Assembly: GCF_019703515.2 (NCBI RefSeq)
Contig: NC_059372.1
Location: 16,954,492 to 17,018,491, forward strand
DNA from: Myxocyprinus asiaticus
Taxonomy: Eukaryota > Chordata > Actinopteri > Cypriniformes > Catostomidae
Direction of reading: 5' to 3'
Length of the DNA stretch: 64,000 nucleotides
Position 1 is the stretch's first letter, and the number at the start of each line of letters is the position of its first letter. This document shows positions 36,184-47,753 of the stretch, piece by piece. The translations under genes and the position numbers were made by a program. The notes beneath the pieces are model-generated. The model was not told the origin of the DNA and made no database searches. It saw nothing but the letters and a program-made list of their open reading frames with translations.

Positions 36184-36907
36184 TAAGATTTTATAAAATA
36201 AATAAATATTTTTTTTCTTTCTTTTAATCGGCAATAATAACAGTAATAAAAGTATAAAATAAAATAAATAAAAAATATAAGATTTTATAAAATTAATCAA
36301 ATCTTTCTTTCTTCCTTCAAATCCACTTTCACTTTCACTTTCCTAACGGAGTTAAACAGTTTATTTTAAAGTGTTTTGTTCTACAATTGTTGTAGTGTAC
36401 AATCTTGACTTTGAAAAGTAACATTTCTATATAAAGCATATTCAAACCCTACACTGCATTTCTTACATCAATTAAATCTTGCTTCATGAATGTCAATTAT
36501 GGTATACATTTATACAAATTATTGTAAAAAACAAAACAAAAAAACTGCATGTTAGTATAACATTCACTAAAAATATTATAAAAATTTTTTAACAATTATT
36601 TTAGCTTCCTTAAATGGAAACTAATGTTGAAATGTAAAAAGAGAGTCATTGCCTGATAACAGAATCTAAGAACAGTGGAAAGAACATGTTTGTTAATTAG
36701 AAGGGAAATAATGGAGCTAAACTGTTTAAAAAGGATACAGCTTTTACACAAATTATTTCAGAATAAACTTTATTATATTTTTACATTGGTCCTCTATCTC
36801 CAGATTGAATCAAACCTACTGTTTTTCAAATCATTGGATTTGTGGGTTTTTCTTTACAACACTTCCTAACCTGTGTAAATGAGCAGTACTGACCAAAGAA
36901 ATAGAAA

Positions 36908-36916
<9 letters not shown>

Positions 36917-36945
<29 letters not shown>
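36917..36945. repeat. (TA)n microsatellite
   Basis: An A-run followed by uninterrupted TA dinucleotides. Confidence 0.95.
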
Positions 36946-36950
<5 letters not shown>

Positions 36951-37265
36951 AAACGATGAAAAAAGATACATGGGTCTTGCTCATATTGCAAAACCAAATT
37001 AACTGTTCTGTGCCATGTACATAATGCTGTAAAACAGGGACTGAAAACAGACAGGACCAAAGAAGTCCTGGTTAAGTAGGACTAAAAATCCATAAGACAA
37101 GTACATAGATGCACATACTTACCAGAATAGTACAGACATTTAATTGCCATAAGGTCGATGAGGTTAATTTGTGTACCATCTTTCTCTGCTTAGTCCTGAA
37201 ACCACAGCTATTTGTTTACTTCCTGAGTTTTATAAGAAATTTCCATACTTAGAGGAGAAACCCCA

Positions 37266-37271
37266 TTTATT
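37266..37271 (-). terminator. Candidate mxra8 poly(A) signal
   Basis: AATAAA on the minus strand, about 415 nt past the mxra8 stop codon. Other AATAAA-like hexamers exist in this AT-rich region, so this is only the first plausible one. Confidence 0.3.
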
Positions 37272-37684
37272 CTATGCACTTCTTCTGGTAAGTACCATTG
37301 TGACATGGTCAGATTTAGCATATACAGTGGCTTCTACCACACAGAAAACAGCACAAGAGTACTACAAATGCTTAATTCAGCATATTGGCCATAAAACATT
37401 TTTAAGTATGTGTAACCTTAATTCAACAGTTTACCATTGTTTAATCACTGTTGCACATTTAAAAAAGATTTCACTTCAAATAATTTACCAATATTAACAG
37501 AATTTTAGTATTACAAAATAAGATGCATGTTTTAGATCAATAAGCAGTAATTATGCTGAAGCAAAAAGACAGAAATACAGTTTGTGTTCTCAATGTAAAG
37601 TAAATGTAAAGCTCCTCTGATTGTATAGAATTTGAAACTCTTCTCATTCAGCATGCTCTGGACCAGCCAGCAGCTCAACATGAA

Positions 37685-37710
37685 TCACTTCCATGACATT
37701 CTTTCCATTT
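37685..37710 (-). CDS. mxra8: mxra8 last coding exon (26 bp)
   Basis: Acceptor TTTCACCTAAAG then a Glu (its first base comes from the previous exon), MERMSWK and stop TGA (37687-37685). Joined to the previous exon it gives a C-terminus the same length as human MXRA8 after the shared YIDL/VIDL motif. The alternative, reading on through the previous exon's donor, gives a longer unrelated tail. Confidence 0.7.
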
Positions 37711-37827
37711 CTTTAGGTGAAAGAGAAACATAGAAAGGGTATATTATATCAAATATATTACATTCCATCTGCTGGTCAGAAATTAGAAAACAAAAATAGT
37801 AATTATGGGTAATTAAGACTCCATTAC

Positions 37828-37905
37828 CTCTGTTTAGATCGATTACCTTTGGAGAGGGATAGTTGTTTGCCTCTGCCCTTTCTTTCATTATGTTATTCTT
37901 ATAGT
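37828..37905 (-). CDS. mxra8: mxra8 exon: cytoplasmic tail
   Basis: 78 bp. Acceptor TTCTGTTTAG, then DYKNNIMKERAEANNYPSPK and VIDLNR, donor AGAG|GTAATG. Human MXRA8 has DYKNNILKERAEL then KYIDLDKG at the same place, so this assignment is secure. Cytoplasmic side of the membrane protein. Confidence 0.95.
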
Positions 37906-38296
37906 CTAAACAGAAGAATTCAATAGAAACTGATGAAAATGACCATCTTGATTCTGGCGAAGCACCCAGTTTAAAAAAAAAAAAAAAAGTATATCACTGG
38001 AAAATCCCTGTTTAAAGCACGCCTATCATATGCCAAAACAAAAAGTCCTACGGTGGTTTTTAAGGATTCTGTCTAACTGACTGTGATCTAAGTAATTTTA
38101 TTATAAGAATTCAATTTTTAATGTATGGGGTAAAAAAATAAAAATAAAAAATAAATCCTTCAAGAGAGTCGAACACTGCACTTTACCGAGCACTAGTTAA
38201 CTATTCAACTATAGCAAATATTCATTCATTTCTTTTATTTTAAACAGCCTATTTCAGCTTGAAGAGTAATCATGGAAAATTGTGGTTATGTCTTAC

Positions 38297-38367
38297 CCAG
38301 ATGCAAGTCTTCTTGATTGTAGGATTGCAGTTCTGTGGCATCTTGCTTAACTGATGCCCTTCGATCC
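38297..38367 (-). CDS. mxra8: mxra8 exon: cytoplasmic tail
   Basis: 71 bp between acceptor TTAGCAG and donor CTGG|GTAAGA. It encodes RDRRASVKQDATELQSYNQ then EDLHLG with partial first and last codons. The SYNQEDLHL part aligns with the human YRSEDIQL segment before DYKNN. Phases (2 in, 1 out) fit both neighbours. Confidence 0.85.
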
Positions 38368-38521
38368 CTGCTAAGTAAAAAAAAATAATTTTTATGTATT
38401 ATTTAAGTGTATTATTTAGTGTAAAGTGATTTCTGTGGACCTGTACACTGAATCAGACATTTTGAAACTGAATTGACTCAAATAGTAAATAACTTAATAA
38501 TAGTGCATTTTTAATCCTTAC

Positions 38522-38552
38522 CGCTCGTACTTCCGAACCTCAAGCACAGGCT
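38522..38552 (-). CDS. mxra8: mxra8 exon: short juxtamembrane exon (31 bp)
   Basis: Acceptor ATCTGTTTCAG, residues EPVLEVRKYER with shared codons at both ends, donor GCG|GTAAGG. It was placed by splice sites and phase; the corresponding human segment (RRGGYEYSDQ) has little similarity. Confidence 0.75.
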
Positions 38553-38668
38553 CTGAAACAGATATTTATTAAAATGTTAAAAGATAGTCAATACGATGCA
38601 AGCATAATTTCAAAAGCACCAATTTAATAAAAATATGTAATGTGACCAGCATGCAAGTATATGACTAC

Positions 38669-38827
38669 CTTTCTTTATACAGTGCCTAGTGGTCATTATG
38701 ATTCCTATGAGCATGAGGAGAAGCAACAGGAAGATTGCCAGGATGTAGCCTACTTGGTGCAGGAGGTGAGTTTGATTCTCAGGCAGAATTACATTGAGGA
38801 CGTGAGGTGCTTCAACCATGTTTGTAT
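38669..38827 (-). CDS. mxra8: mxra8 exon: transmembrane segment
   Basis: 159 bp. Acceptor TTGGTGTGCAG, then NTNMVEAPHVLNVILPENQ, HLLHQVGYILAIFLLLLLML and IGIIMTTRHCIKKG; donor AAAG|GTAGTC. The hydrophobic run is the single membrane helix, followed by the basic stop-transfer RHCIKK. Human MXRA8 has [20 protein letters not shown] here. It enters in phase 1 from the Ig2 exon 15 kb away. Confidence 0.95.
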
Positions 38828-38984
38828 CTGCACACCAAGAAAGACACATACCATAAGAAGATCAAATAAGTAACAGCCCTTACATTTTTGGCCTCAAATA
38901 TTTATTTACTTTATGTTGTTCCAAATATGCCAGAATGTAAAGCAGAGAATATACAGTATATAGATAGATAGATACATACACACA

Positions 38985-39557
38985 CACACTCACTGAGAAC
39001 TTTATTAGGAATACCTGTACACCTACTTATTCATGCGATTATCTAATCAGCCAATGTGGCAGCAGTGCAGTGCAGTGCATAAAATCATGCAGATAAGGGT
39101 CAGGAGCTTTAGTAAATGTTCACATCAACCATCAGAATGGGGGAAAAAAAAACGTGATCTCAGTGCTTTTATGGCATGATTGTTGGTGCCAGATGGGCTG
39201 GTTTGAGTATTTCTGTAACTGCTGTTCTCCTGGGATTTTCATGCACAACAGTCTCTAGAGTTTACTCAGAATGGTGCCAAAAACAAGAAACATCCAGTGA
39301 GCCGCAGTTCTGCGGACAGAAACACCTTGTTAATGAGATGCCTTGTTCTCAACGGAGAATGGCCAGACTGGTTCAAGCTGACAGAAAGGCTATGATAACT
39401 CAGATAACCACTGTATACAATTATAGCGAGTAGAATAACATCTCAGAAAGCACAACACGTCGAACCTTGAGGTGGATGGGCTGCAACAGCAGAAGATCAC
39501 GTCGGGAACTTTATTAAGACCATAGTGTTCCTAATAAAGTGCTCAGTCAGTGTATGT
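38985..39557 (+). mobile_element. Tc1-like transposon, internally deleted
   Basis: The ends ACTGAGAACTTTATTAGGAA (about 38992) and its near complement (TTCCTAATAAAGTGCTCAGT, about 39528-39547) are inverted. The frame 39176-39433 encodes the N-terminal helix-turn-helix part of a Tc1-like transposase (MIVGARWAGLSISVTAVLLG, TVSRVYSEWCQK, RRMARLVQADRKAMITQITT). The catalytic domain is missing. Confidence 0.82.
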
Positions 39558-40125
39558 ATGTATATATATATATATATATATATATTAATATATTAAACTG
39601 GCAATGTCACTAGCCCTCTTTACATGTGAGTAAAAAAATCTGTCTTTTGTTTTCCCCTTTCATCCAGGCCTGGTAGACTAAAAGGGTTTCATGTCTGAAC
39701 GGCCAAAACAGGCGTAATGAGTTCCAGACCTGATGTCATGCATCATGGAGAAAAAATTTAGCAAAAAAAAAACACAAGCCCCCAGAATGGGAAACGATAG
39801 TGTAGGCAGAGAAAAAACACTGCTTGGTCTGTCTGTCTGGAGACATTTTCCCCTTATTTACTGCCACACAACAACACTGAGAGTGCCACAGTCTTTGGGA
39901 TTGTATTTTATTGCCATAATAAACCAGATAAGCTCATTAAATGCTATTGTAAGTACTTTGGATTGCTTGATTTATGAATTATGTTTTCTGAAGTGCTGAA
40001 GCTTAGCATCACAAAGACAGAAGCATTTAATTATAATCATTTCATGAGTTGGTAATTGCAATGAACAGTAGAATTTAAAGAGTCACACACACTGCTAAAC
40101 CTTGCAATACTGCAGTGTATATTAT

Positions 40126-40439
40126 TGTGACAAGACTGTGGCAGGTTCTTAACTCTCTACCAAGAAGGAAGTGGGAGCTGGGCAAACAATCCAACGTAAA
40201 GCTTTTTATTTCTATACTCTTCAGTTTAAACATAAATCAGAATGTGCTTTCCAGCATAACACATGAAGACAGTTGCTTGCATCGCTCTCTCTCTCTCTCT
40301 CTCCCCTCACTGGCATCTGGCTCACTCTTAAACCATCTCCAACTCTCACTGCAATGACAAACAGCTGTTAGAGACAATCATTGACAGGTGATGATCCTTA
40401 TTGCTCTCATCTCAGCGATTCACAAGCCGGCGCTTGGCC
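40126..40439 (-). repeat. 3' LTR of Gmr1-like copy 3
   Basis: 314 bp, matching 51001-51322 along its length (shared AACAGCTGTTTGTCATTGCA on the minus strand), with TGG...ACA ends on the minus strand. A GA-rich microsatellite (40282-40304) is longer here than in the 5' LTR. A G-rich polypurine-like tract precedes it on the minus strand (40440-40520). Confidence 0.88.
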
Positions 40440-40559
40440 ACGCCCCCACCACCTGCCTCAGGCCAGGGAGCCATACTGCCTGCCCGTACCCCCGCCATAC
40501 CCCCCCCCCCAATTTCTGGAGAGGAAGTCCACAACAGCCACCTGCGCCCCTGGCCTGTG

Positions 40560-41530
40560 GACCAACTCGAACTTAAATGGTTGAAGAGCCAGATACCAAC
40601 GGGTGATCTATGCATCCGGTGTCCTGCATGCGATAGAGACACTGGAGTGGGGTGTGGTCTGAACAGAGGGTGAAAGCCCATCCCAGAAGGTAGTACCAAA
40701 GGGTGAGGACCACCCACTTGATGGCCAGACACGCTTTCTCAATGGTGCCGTACCTCGCCTCTCGCCAAAAGCTTCCGGCTGATGTACAGCGCCGGGCACT
40801 CCTCCCCCTCGACCACCTGGGACAACATGGCTCCCAACCCCCTGTCCGATGCGTCGGTCTGTAAAACAAACGGGAGAGCAAAATCAGGAGCATGTAACAA
40901 AGGTCCACTACAAAATGTAGCTTTCACCTGCATAAAAGCGTGTTGGCATGGCTCCGACCACTGGACCGGATCTGGGGCTCCCTTTTTAGTGAGATCAGTC
41001 AGCGGGCTGGTGATGTCCGAATAATTAGGCACAAAACTTCTATAATAGCCAGCCAGCCCCAGGAACTGTCTCACCTTCTTTTTGGTCTTGGGCCTCAGGC
41101 AGGCCGCAATCGCTGTGGTCTTATCAATTTGGGAACGCACCTGCTCGTGACCCAAGTGGAACCCCAGATACCGTACCTCCACCCGTCCATCTGTGCACTT
41201 CTTGGGGTTTGCCGTGAGTCCCACCCGTCGCAGCGACCTCAGAACCGCCCTCAGATGCTGCATGTGCTGCTGCCAATCATTACTGTATATAATGATGTCA
41301 TACAGATAGGCAGCAGCGTACGCAGTGTGAGGTCGGAGGACTCGGTCCACAAGGTGCTGAAACGTAGCCGGGGCCCCAAACAAACCGAATGGAAGGGTCA
41401 CAAATTGGTGTAAGCCAAACGGTGTGGAGAAGGCCGTTTTCTCAAGGGACATTGGTGTTAAGGGGATCTGCCAATATACCTTTGATAAATCCAGTGATGA
41501 ATAAAAGCGAGCCGCGCCCAACCCAGCAGT
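40560..41530 (-). pseudogene. Gmr1-like copy 3 RT (palm to connection) and RNase H
   Basis: Frame 41521-40739: ARFYSSLDLSKVYWQIPLTP, LPFGLFGAPATFQHLVDRVL, then AAYLYDIIIYSND. The catalytic YLDD box reads YLYD, with one Asp replaced by Tyr, so the RT should be dead. KKKVRQFLGLAGYYRSF (connection) and QTDASDRGLGAMLSQ (RNase H) follow. The RNase H end continues in shifted frames (CLAIKWVVLTLWYYLLGWAF) to about 40560. Confidence 0.88.
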
Positions 41531-41534
41531 TCAT

Positions 41535-42228
41535 CAATATAAGGCTGCACGGCTCCGCTGCGTTTGCTGATTTATTTTGTATGCTTTGTCATTTTCTGTC
41601 CCTCATGTCTCGTTGGCACAGCCGGCATGCATGATCGCCGTTTCCATGGGAAAACTGCTTGTTCCCGGGGGAACGCTGATCATGCCACTGATTAGCGTGC
41701 TGAGCAACACCTGTTCTCCCCTTATTAACTCCCTTCATAAGCCCGTCGTGTTCTCAATATCTTTGCTAGATTGTTGTTTGATGTTGAGTTCTAACCTCAC
41801 TCTCTCTGCCTAGTTGGTCCTGTCTCATGAATCTGTTGGTTGCCCACATGTCGGGTGTGTGATTGCCTTCCAGTATTGCTGCGTGTCAGCTGGTCTTCCA
41901 TTGAGGATACCTCGTCCCACGTGTCGGGAGTAAAATTCGCTCATCTCTGCTGAGCGTTGTTCTGCATCTCACTAAGCTTCAATGGAGGATTCTACTAATC
42001 TGTTCCTGACTTCCACAATGCACACACTCATCTTACAAACACACTCTTCATGGACTGCCCCTTGCGCGAATACAATGCGCACGCCATTGGATATCGCTTC
42101 CCGCTGCTGCTGCCGGTGTCGGGATTTTCCACGTTCCTCAACCCAGTGTCTGCTCATTATTACTGTTAAAAAATCCTTTTAATTGTTCCTCTGCTCTTGG
42201 ATCTGTTTGTCTCACTATCGTTCCTTAC
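41535..42228. mobile_element. Unclassified ~690-bp insertion in the copy 3 RT
   Basis: In the other copies the DAYPMPRIDELLD motif is continuous; here it is split between VYPVPR (about 42233) and IDELLGWA (about 41530). The inserted DNA has short inverted ends (ATAAGG / CCTTAC) and an LTR-like body (TGTCATTTTCTGTCCCTCAT near the left, GGATCTGTTTGTCTCACTAT near the right). A solo LTR of another retroelement is plausible. No coding frame. Confidence 0.55.
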
Positions 42229-42229
42229 A

Positions 42230-42868
42230 CGAGGCACTGGATACACGTCAAATTTAGACACCGTGTTGACCTTTCTATAATCCATACAGAACAGGACCAA
42301 GACATTGCACTTTGGAACCGGCACCACCGGGCTGGCCCAGTCACTGTGAGATTCTTCTATTACACCCATATCGAGCATGGCCTTTAATTCTTCACCGAAA
42401 CCTTTGTACCTGCTCGGGTAATCGGTAGGGACAACTGCACTACCACTATCCCTGGGGTTGTTTCGATATGGTGTTCTATGAGATTCGGATGACTGGGAAG
42501 GGGCAGTAATACATCCGAGAATTCTCTCTGCAACCGGGCCACATCCGTGACTTGTGACGGTGAGAGGTCTCCACAAGTGACCTGGGTGACTCAATTGGCT
42601 TTTAAGTTCACCTCCGGCCCAAGCTCCTCCCTCTCTGGAACAACCATCGCAAAAGACATGGGGTCCGCCTCTCTCCATGGTTTTAAGAAGTCGAGGTGGT
42701 AAATTTGCAGTGCTCCACCCTATCCATTCGTTTAAACTCATAATCGACTTCCCCGACTCTCCGTGTAACCTCAAAGGGGCCTTGCCACTTTGCGAGTAAT
42801 TTAGCAGTAATAAAAGGACTTTATCTCCCTGTGTAAATTCCCGTAGCCGAGCTCTCCTGTTATACAGC
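42230..42868 (-). pseudogene. Gmr1-like copy 3 integrase tail and RT N-terminus
   Basis: Begins where the L1 left the integrase (GRLYNRRARLREF-like, 42868 downwards) and covers the end of integrase (RRVGEVDYEFKRMD in broken frames) and the RT fingers (FGEELKAMLDMGVIEESHSD, WASPVVPVPKCN, FCMDYRKVNTVSKFD). It ends at VYPVPR, where the unclassified insertion begins. Confidence 0.8.
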
Positions 42869-43073
42869 CGGGACTGACATTCTTCCGATTAACATTTTTT
42901 ATTGATTCGTACATATAACAATGAAAAACAAAACATATATACACTGATTCAACATTTAACCCCCACTATTACCGCTCCCCCTCCCCAATCACCAACCCCA
43001 CCCTGACCCCCAACGAACATCCCTGTGGTCACATATAAATATACACACACATAAAAAAAAAAGAAATTAAAAA

Positions 43074-43081
<8 letters not shown>

Positions 43082-43164
<83 letters not shown>
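43082..43164. repeat. (TA)n microsatellite (83 bp)
   Basis: A long perfect TA run next to an A-run (43055-43081), in the 3' non-coding part of the L1. Confidence 0.97.
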
Positions 43165-43168
<4 letters not shown>

Positions 43169-43499
43169 ATACACATTTAAAACCATACAGCCCCTCCCCG
43201 AGTGTCCACCAAAAACACCAAATAACTGCCCCATTTCCTTTCAAACAAATCCCAGATCACCAACCTTCTACATGACACCTCCTCAAAAGCTGCCACCCTC
43301 CCCATCTCCGCACACCACTCCTGAAACGAGGGTGCTCCAGCCAACTTCCATCCCCTTAAAATAATCTGTCTGCCTAACATAACACTGGTCAGGACCCAAT
43401 TTTTTATGTGTTTATCTCCTATATTGATGACCACCCCATCGCCTAAAATGGGGCAAAATTAAACTTGAGTGCCCAATATTTCACACATAAAACTCTAAA

Positions 43500-46400
43500 C
43501 CTTCAACCAAAATTCTTGGATCATATCACACCACCAAAAAACTTGAGTTGTGTCTCCATCTTCTGATTGGCATCGCCAGCAGGTGGGTGTGTCTTTAAGA
43601 CCAAGCCTATACAATCTAGAGGGGGTCCAATAGAATCTGTGTAAAATCTTGAATTGCATAAGGCGCACCCTTGCATCTCTAGATACAGACTTGACGTTTT
43701 TTAGAATCCTAGCCCACACTCCCTCCTCCAATAACAAGTTTAAATCATTCTCCCATAATCTCGAGAGAAGTTGAAGCTCTGTCCCCCAGACTCTGAATTA
43801 ACAGGGAGCAATACACTGATGCCTCATGACCTTTTCCAAAAGCTGTAATCACCACTCCCAGAGTATCTGCCGCTTTATGGGGGTGTATGCTACTCCCAAA
43901 AATAGTACAGAGCAGATAGCGCCGCTGTAAATACCTAAAGAACTGAGATCTGGGAATCCCAAAATGTTGAACCAAATTTTCAAAGGATCTCAACACTCCA
44001 CTCTCATATAGGTTACCGAGCGTATTAACCTCCTTCACAATCCACTCTGACCAGCAGAAAGGGGGCTTATTAATACATAATTTTGGGTTCAGCCATATGC
44101 TCGAGGCAACATTTAAATAAATGTCCGAATTAAACACTCTGGACACTTTTGTCCATACTGAGTGCAAATGCAAGATAACGGGGTGTAACTTAACTTCTCC
44201 GATTACTTTGATAGAAAGGTTTTGCAATGGCAAAATAGGGGCAAGAACTTCCCTGTTCAATACAAAACCAGGGAGGGGCTCTCTCAGGTAGAAGTGACCA
44301 ATGAGCCAAATGTCTGAGACCGAATGCATAATAATAAAACAATATCTTGGGTAGGCCTCGCCCACCTCTGTCAATCGACCTATGTAACTTATTGAAATGT
44401 AATCTGGGACACTTACCATTCCGAATGAAGGACTTCGCTATGCTATCAAATTGCTTGAAATAAGAGAGGGGGACATCTACAGGGAGAGATTGTAGCAGGT
44501 AGTTGAATTCTGGAATACAATTCATTTTAATAACATTAACCTTCCCAATCATAGATAAATGTAATGAGGCCCACCTGCCACATCGCTCAAAAACCTTTTT
44601 ACTAAGGGGTAAAAATTAACTCACACAAATTTGCTGGGAATAAAATGCCCAAATACTTAATGCCCTGTTTGGGCCACTGGAAGGCGCCTGGCTGAAAAAC
44701 CGTTACTGGGTAGTATGCTGTCAGAGCCAAAATTTCAGATTTAGACCAATTGACTCTGTATCCTGAGAACTTAGAGAAGGAATTAATAATTCTGTGGAAG
44801 CAAGGCATAGATCTAGTGGGGTCGGAGACAAATAATAAAATATTATCTGCGTAAAGCAAAAGCTTATGCGCCATACTTCCTGCCACCACCCCTGGAAAAT
44901 CATCTTCCTTTCTTATCGTGGCTACTAATGATTCCAGGGCAAGCCAGAACAATAATGGGGAAAGAGAGCAACCCTGCCAGGTGCCCCTATCCAGAGTAAA
45001 ATCATCTGAAATTAATCAATTTGTTTGTACTGCCGCTACCGGGTATCTATAAAGTAACTTAGTCCATCCAATAAAAGTATTCCCGAACCCGTATATTTCA
45101 AAATCTTAAAAAGATAATCCCATTCTACCATATCAAATGCCTTTTCAGCATCAAGTGAGATGGCAGCAGCCGGAGTCTGATCATTCACCACTGACCACAT
45201 GATATTGATGAAATGCCTAATGTTATCAGAAGAGCTGCAGTCCCGAATAAACCCCACCTGATCTATATGTATAAGAGTTGTCATAACTTAAACGACTGTC
45301 CAACATTTTTGACAATATTTTTACATCTGGCTGGATCAGGGAAATTGGACAGTAACTCTTACACTCACTTGGATCTTTGTCCTTTTTAAGAATCAGACTG
45401 ATCTGGGCTTGTGTCATGGTTGGTGGAAGCTTTCTATTCTTTAATGATTCTGTATAAACTTCTAACAAAAGTGGAGCCATTTCTGTAGCATAAGATCTAA
45501 AAAAGTAAGCGGCAAAGCCATCTGGCCCTGGAGCCTTGCCTGTAGGCAAGGCCTTAATTACCTCACCAAGCTCCTCCAAGTTTTCCCAGAATCAAGATAA
45601 TTTTATTTGCTCAGTCATCAGTTTAGGGAGTTCTAATGGTTCCACAAAGTTTCTAATATCTTCATCAGTAGACAAAGATGTGGAACTATAGAGATCAAGA
45701 CAGAATTCTTTAAAAGCATTATTAATATCAATGGCCGAGGTAAATATTTCACCACCAGATTTCACTGAGGGAATGGTAGAAGAAGGCTCTCTCTGCTTTA
45801 TATATCTAGCCAAAAGCTTCCCTGCTTTGTCCCCCAACTCAAAGTATGACTGTCTTGCCCTGAATAGCCAAAACTCCATCTTCCGCTACAAAATAGTATT
45901 ATATCTGTATTTCAGTCGGGTCAATTCTCTGAGGCCACCAGACAACATTTGGCACTTCAGCTCTGCCTCTGCACTTTTAATATTCCCTTCCAACTCCTAA
46001 GAACCCCTAGAACCACCTTAAGTGCCTCTAAAGCCACACCCACAGAGGATACTGAGGACCAGTTGGTCTCCATATAAACATTGATTTCAGCCTTTAACAT
46101 TTGTTGGAATTCAGGATTTTGAAAAAGGGATACATTAAAGTGGCAACTATGTGATTTCTTTTTCTCCGTATGTGGCAACACCTCTAAACTCACCAGGGCG
46201 TGATCTGAGACTAAGATGTTTCCAACTGAGCAATCAACAACAGATGAAATGAGGGACTTAGATATAATAAAAAATCTATTCTAGAATAAATCTTATGAAC
46301 TGATTAAAAAAAATTATAGTCCCTACCAGATGGGTTCAAAAGTCTCCAAATATCTGTAAGACCAAGCTTTTTACACATCCTGTGAAGCATCAATGTTGCT

Positions 46401-46900
46401 CTAGGGGGCTTACACACTTTTGCTTCACTATGATCAAGGACTGAGTCCATCAATAGATTAACAATATATATCAATATATCAATAACAATAGATTAATTGC
46501 AACATCCCTTCAAGATCTATAAAAAAGCCCTTATCATCAGCATTAGGTGTGTAAATATTAGCCAAAATCAGCCTTTGCCCCTGAACTTCTGCTGAAACAA
46601 TAATGACTCTTCCTAATTTATCTTTAATCTGTTTGAGACATTTGAATTGTAGATGCTTACTTATCAGTGTAATAACTCCCCTGCTCTTACTTGAGCCAGC
46701 ACTAAAGAAAACATGTCCACCCCATATCTTCCCAATTTTTTTCAGCTTCCTGCGGGGAAAGATGCATTTCTTGAAGAAAAACTATATCAAATTTCTTACG
46801 TTTAAGAAGAGAAATAACCTTCCTTCTTTTTATGGGGTGCCCCAACCCATTCACATTCCATGTGGAGAGAGACAATCCATTCATATTAACATTTGACATT
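43500..46900 (-). pseudogene. L1 ORF2 (endonuclease and reverse transcriptase)
   Basis: Starts near 46881 with LSLSTWNVNGLGHPIKRRKV, an APE-type endonuclease N-terminus with the catalytic Asn, then FLQEMHLS with the catalytic Glu. RT motifs follow in broken frames: LPTGKAPGPDGFAAYFF (45550-45500), QISLILKKDKDPSECKSYCP, AAISLDAEKAFDMVEWDYLF (about 45180-45120), and HKLLLYADNILLFVSDP (about 44865-44815). The catalytic FADD/YADD box reads YADN, so one metal-binding Asp is lost. A C-terminal WRCQSEDGDTTQVFWWC (about 43583-43530) resembles the Cys-rich L1 tail. Confidence 0.9.
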
Positions 46901-47159
46901 TTGACATATTAGAAAAAATAGATTGTGTGTCAAAAACTAAATTATAAAGACCACATTCCAAAATTAGTGCAACAATCAAACCCCAAACTTCCCCCCAAAC
47001 CAAACAAACAGAAAAAAGAAAGACGTGCGCATTAACCACGTGCACGACAGCTCCAACTGGCGTCCATCCCTCTAAACTCAAACAGTCCATGTATGCCTAC
47101 GAGAGCCCCCACAACAACTTTGCCGTCACAGTGCCCAGGTCCGGTGTGTCTATACAAAT

Positions 47160-47690
47160 TTTGTGAGACAGAATTACCCAACAGAAGATAATGTATAAAA
47201 CAAACACCAGCCAATAGGCGAAATAAACCAAAGAATGTGTAGATTCATCCACATAACGGTCCCAAAGGTGTGTTCCTCCACAAAACAAGCTTCAGCCGCT
47301 AGCAGAACCAGCAAAAAAAAAAAAAAAAAAAAAAAAGCTGTTCAGTTTCCTCGGGCAGTCAAACTGATGTTCAGTGAGCCGGCTCATTCGACAGCTACAT
47401 GAGTGCAACAAATGACCCAGTCACTCCAATGTCCTGCAAGAAATACTCCTCAAAACAAACTCCAATCAATAGGAGGCATAAGCACAAAGAATGAGCAGAT
47501 TCATCCACAACACACTCCTGAAGAGTGTTGTGAGTGCCACTACACAAAACAACTCCAGCTGCTAGGCGGCACCAGCACAAAAAGAAACAAAAAGGTGCTC
47601 AGTTTCCTTGGACAGTCAAGTGAATGTTCAGTGAGTCGGTCCACTTGGCTGCAATGTGATTACCACCAAATAATTTACTCAGTCCATTGA
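47160..47690 (-). repeat. Inter-ORF tandem duplication in the L1 (two ~265-bp units)
   Basis: The stretches at about 47180-47420 and 47450-47690 share AGATTCATCCACA, CCACAAAACAA-like/ACACAAAACAA, CAGTTTCCT.GG.CAGTCAA and ATGTTCAGTGAG in the same order and spacing. The first unit has a 24-base A run (47313-47336). It lies between ORF1 and ORF2. Confidence 0.75.
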
Positions 47691-47753
47691 CTTTATGAAG
47701 GACATCGCTTGCTGGGGACATGCAAATATTTTGCAGCCACTCTTAGCATCTAT

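Larger units (their letters stand above)
35050..37684. other. Intergenic region between dvl1 and mxra8
   Basis: Holds the 5' flank of dvl1 (moderately GC-rich, some CpGs at 35160-35400, presumably the promoter; no TATA box seen near the start) and the 3' flank of mxra8. A TTTC microsatellite, a Tc1-like MITE and a TA repeat are listed separately. The open frame at 37171-37497 is not recognised. Confidence 0.6.

Noticed and set aside
37171..37497. 108-codon plus-strand open frame between dvl1 and mxra8
   Set aside because: AT-rich, low-complexity composition, no recognised motif, lies in the probable mxra8 3' UTR on the opposite strand.
42949..43244. Open frames with (YI)n runs
   Set aside because: Translation of the TA microsatellite.
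47160..47690. Repeated units resembling a repeat-spacer array
   Set aside because: Only two long similar units within an L1 inter-ORF region; no short repeats with unique spacers and the host is a vertebrate.
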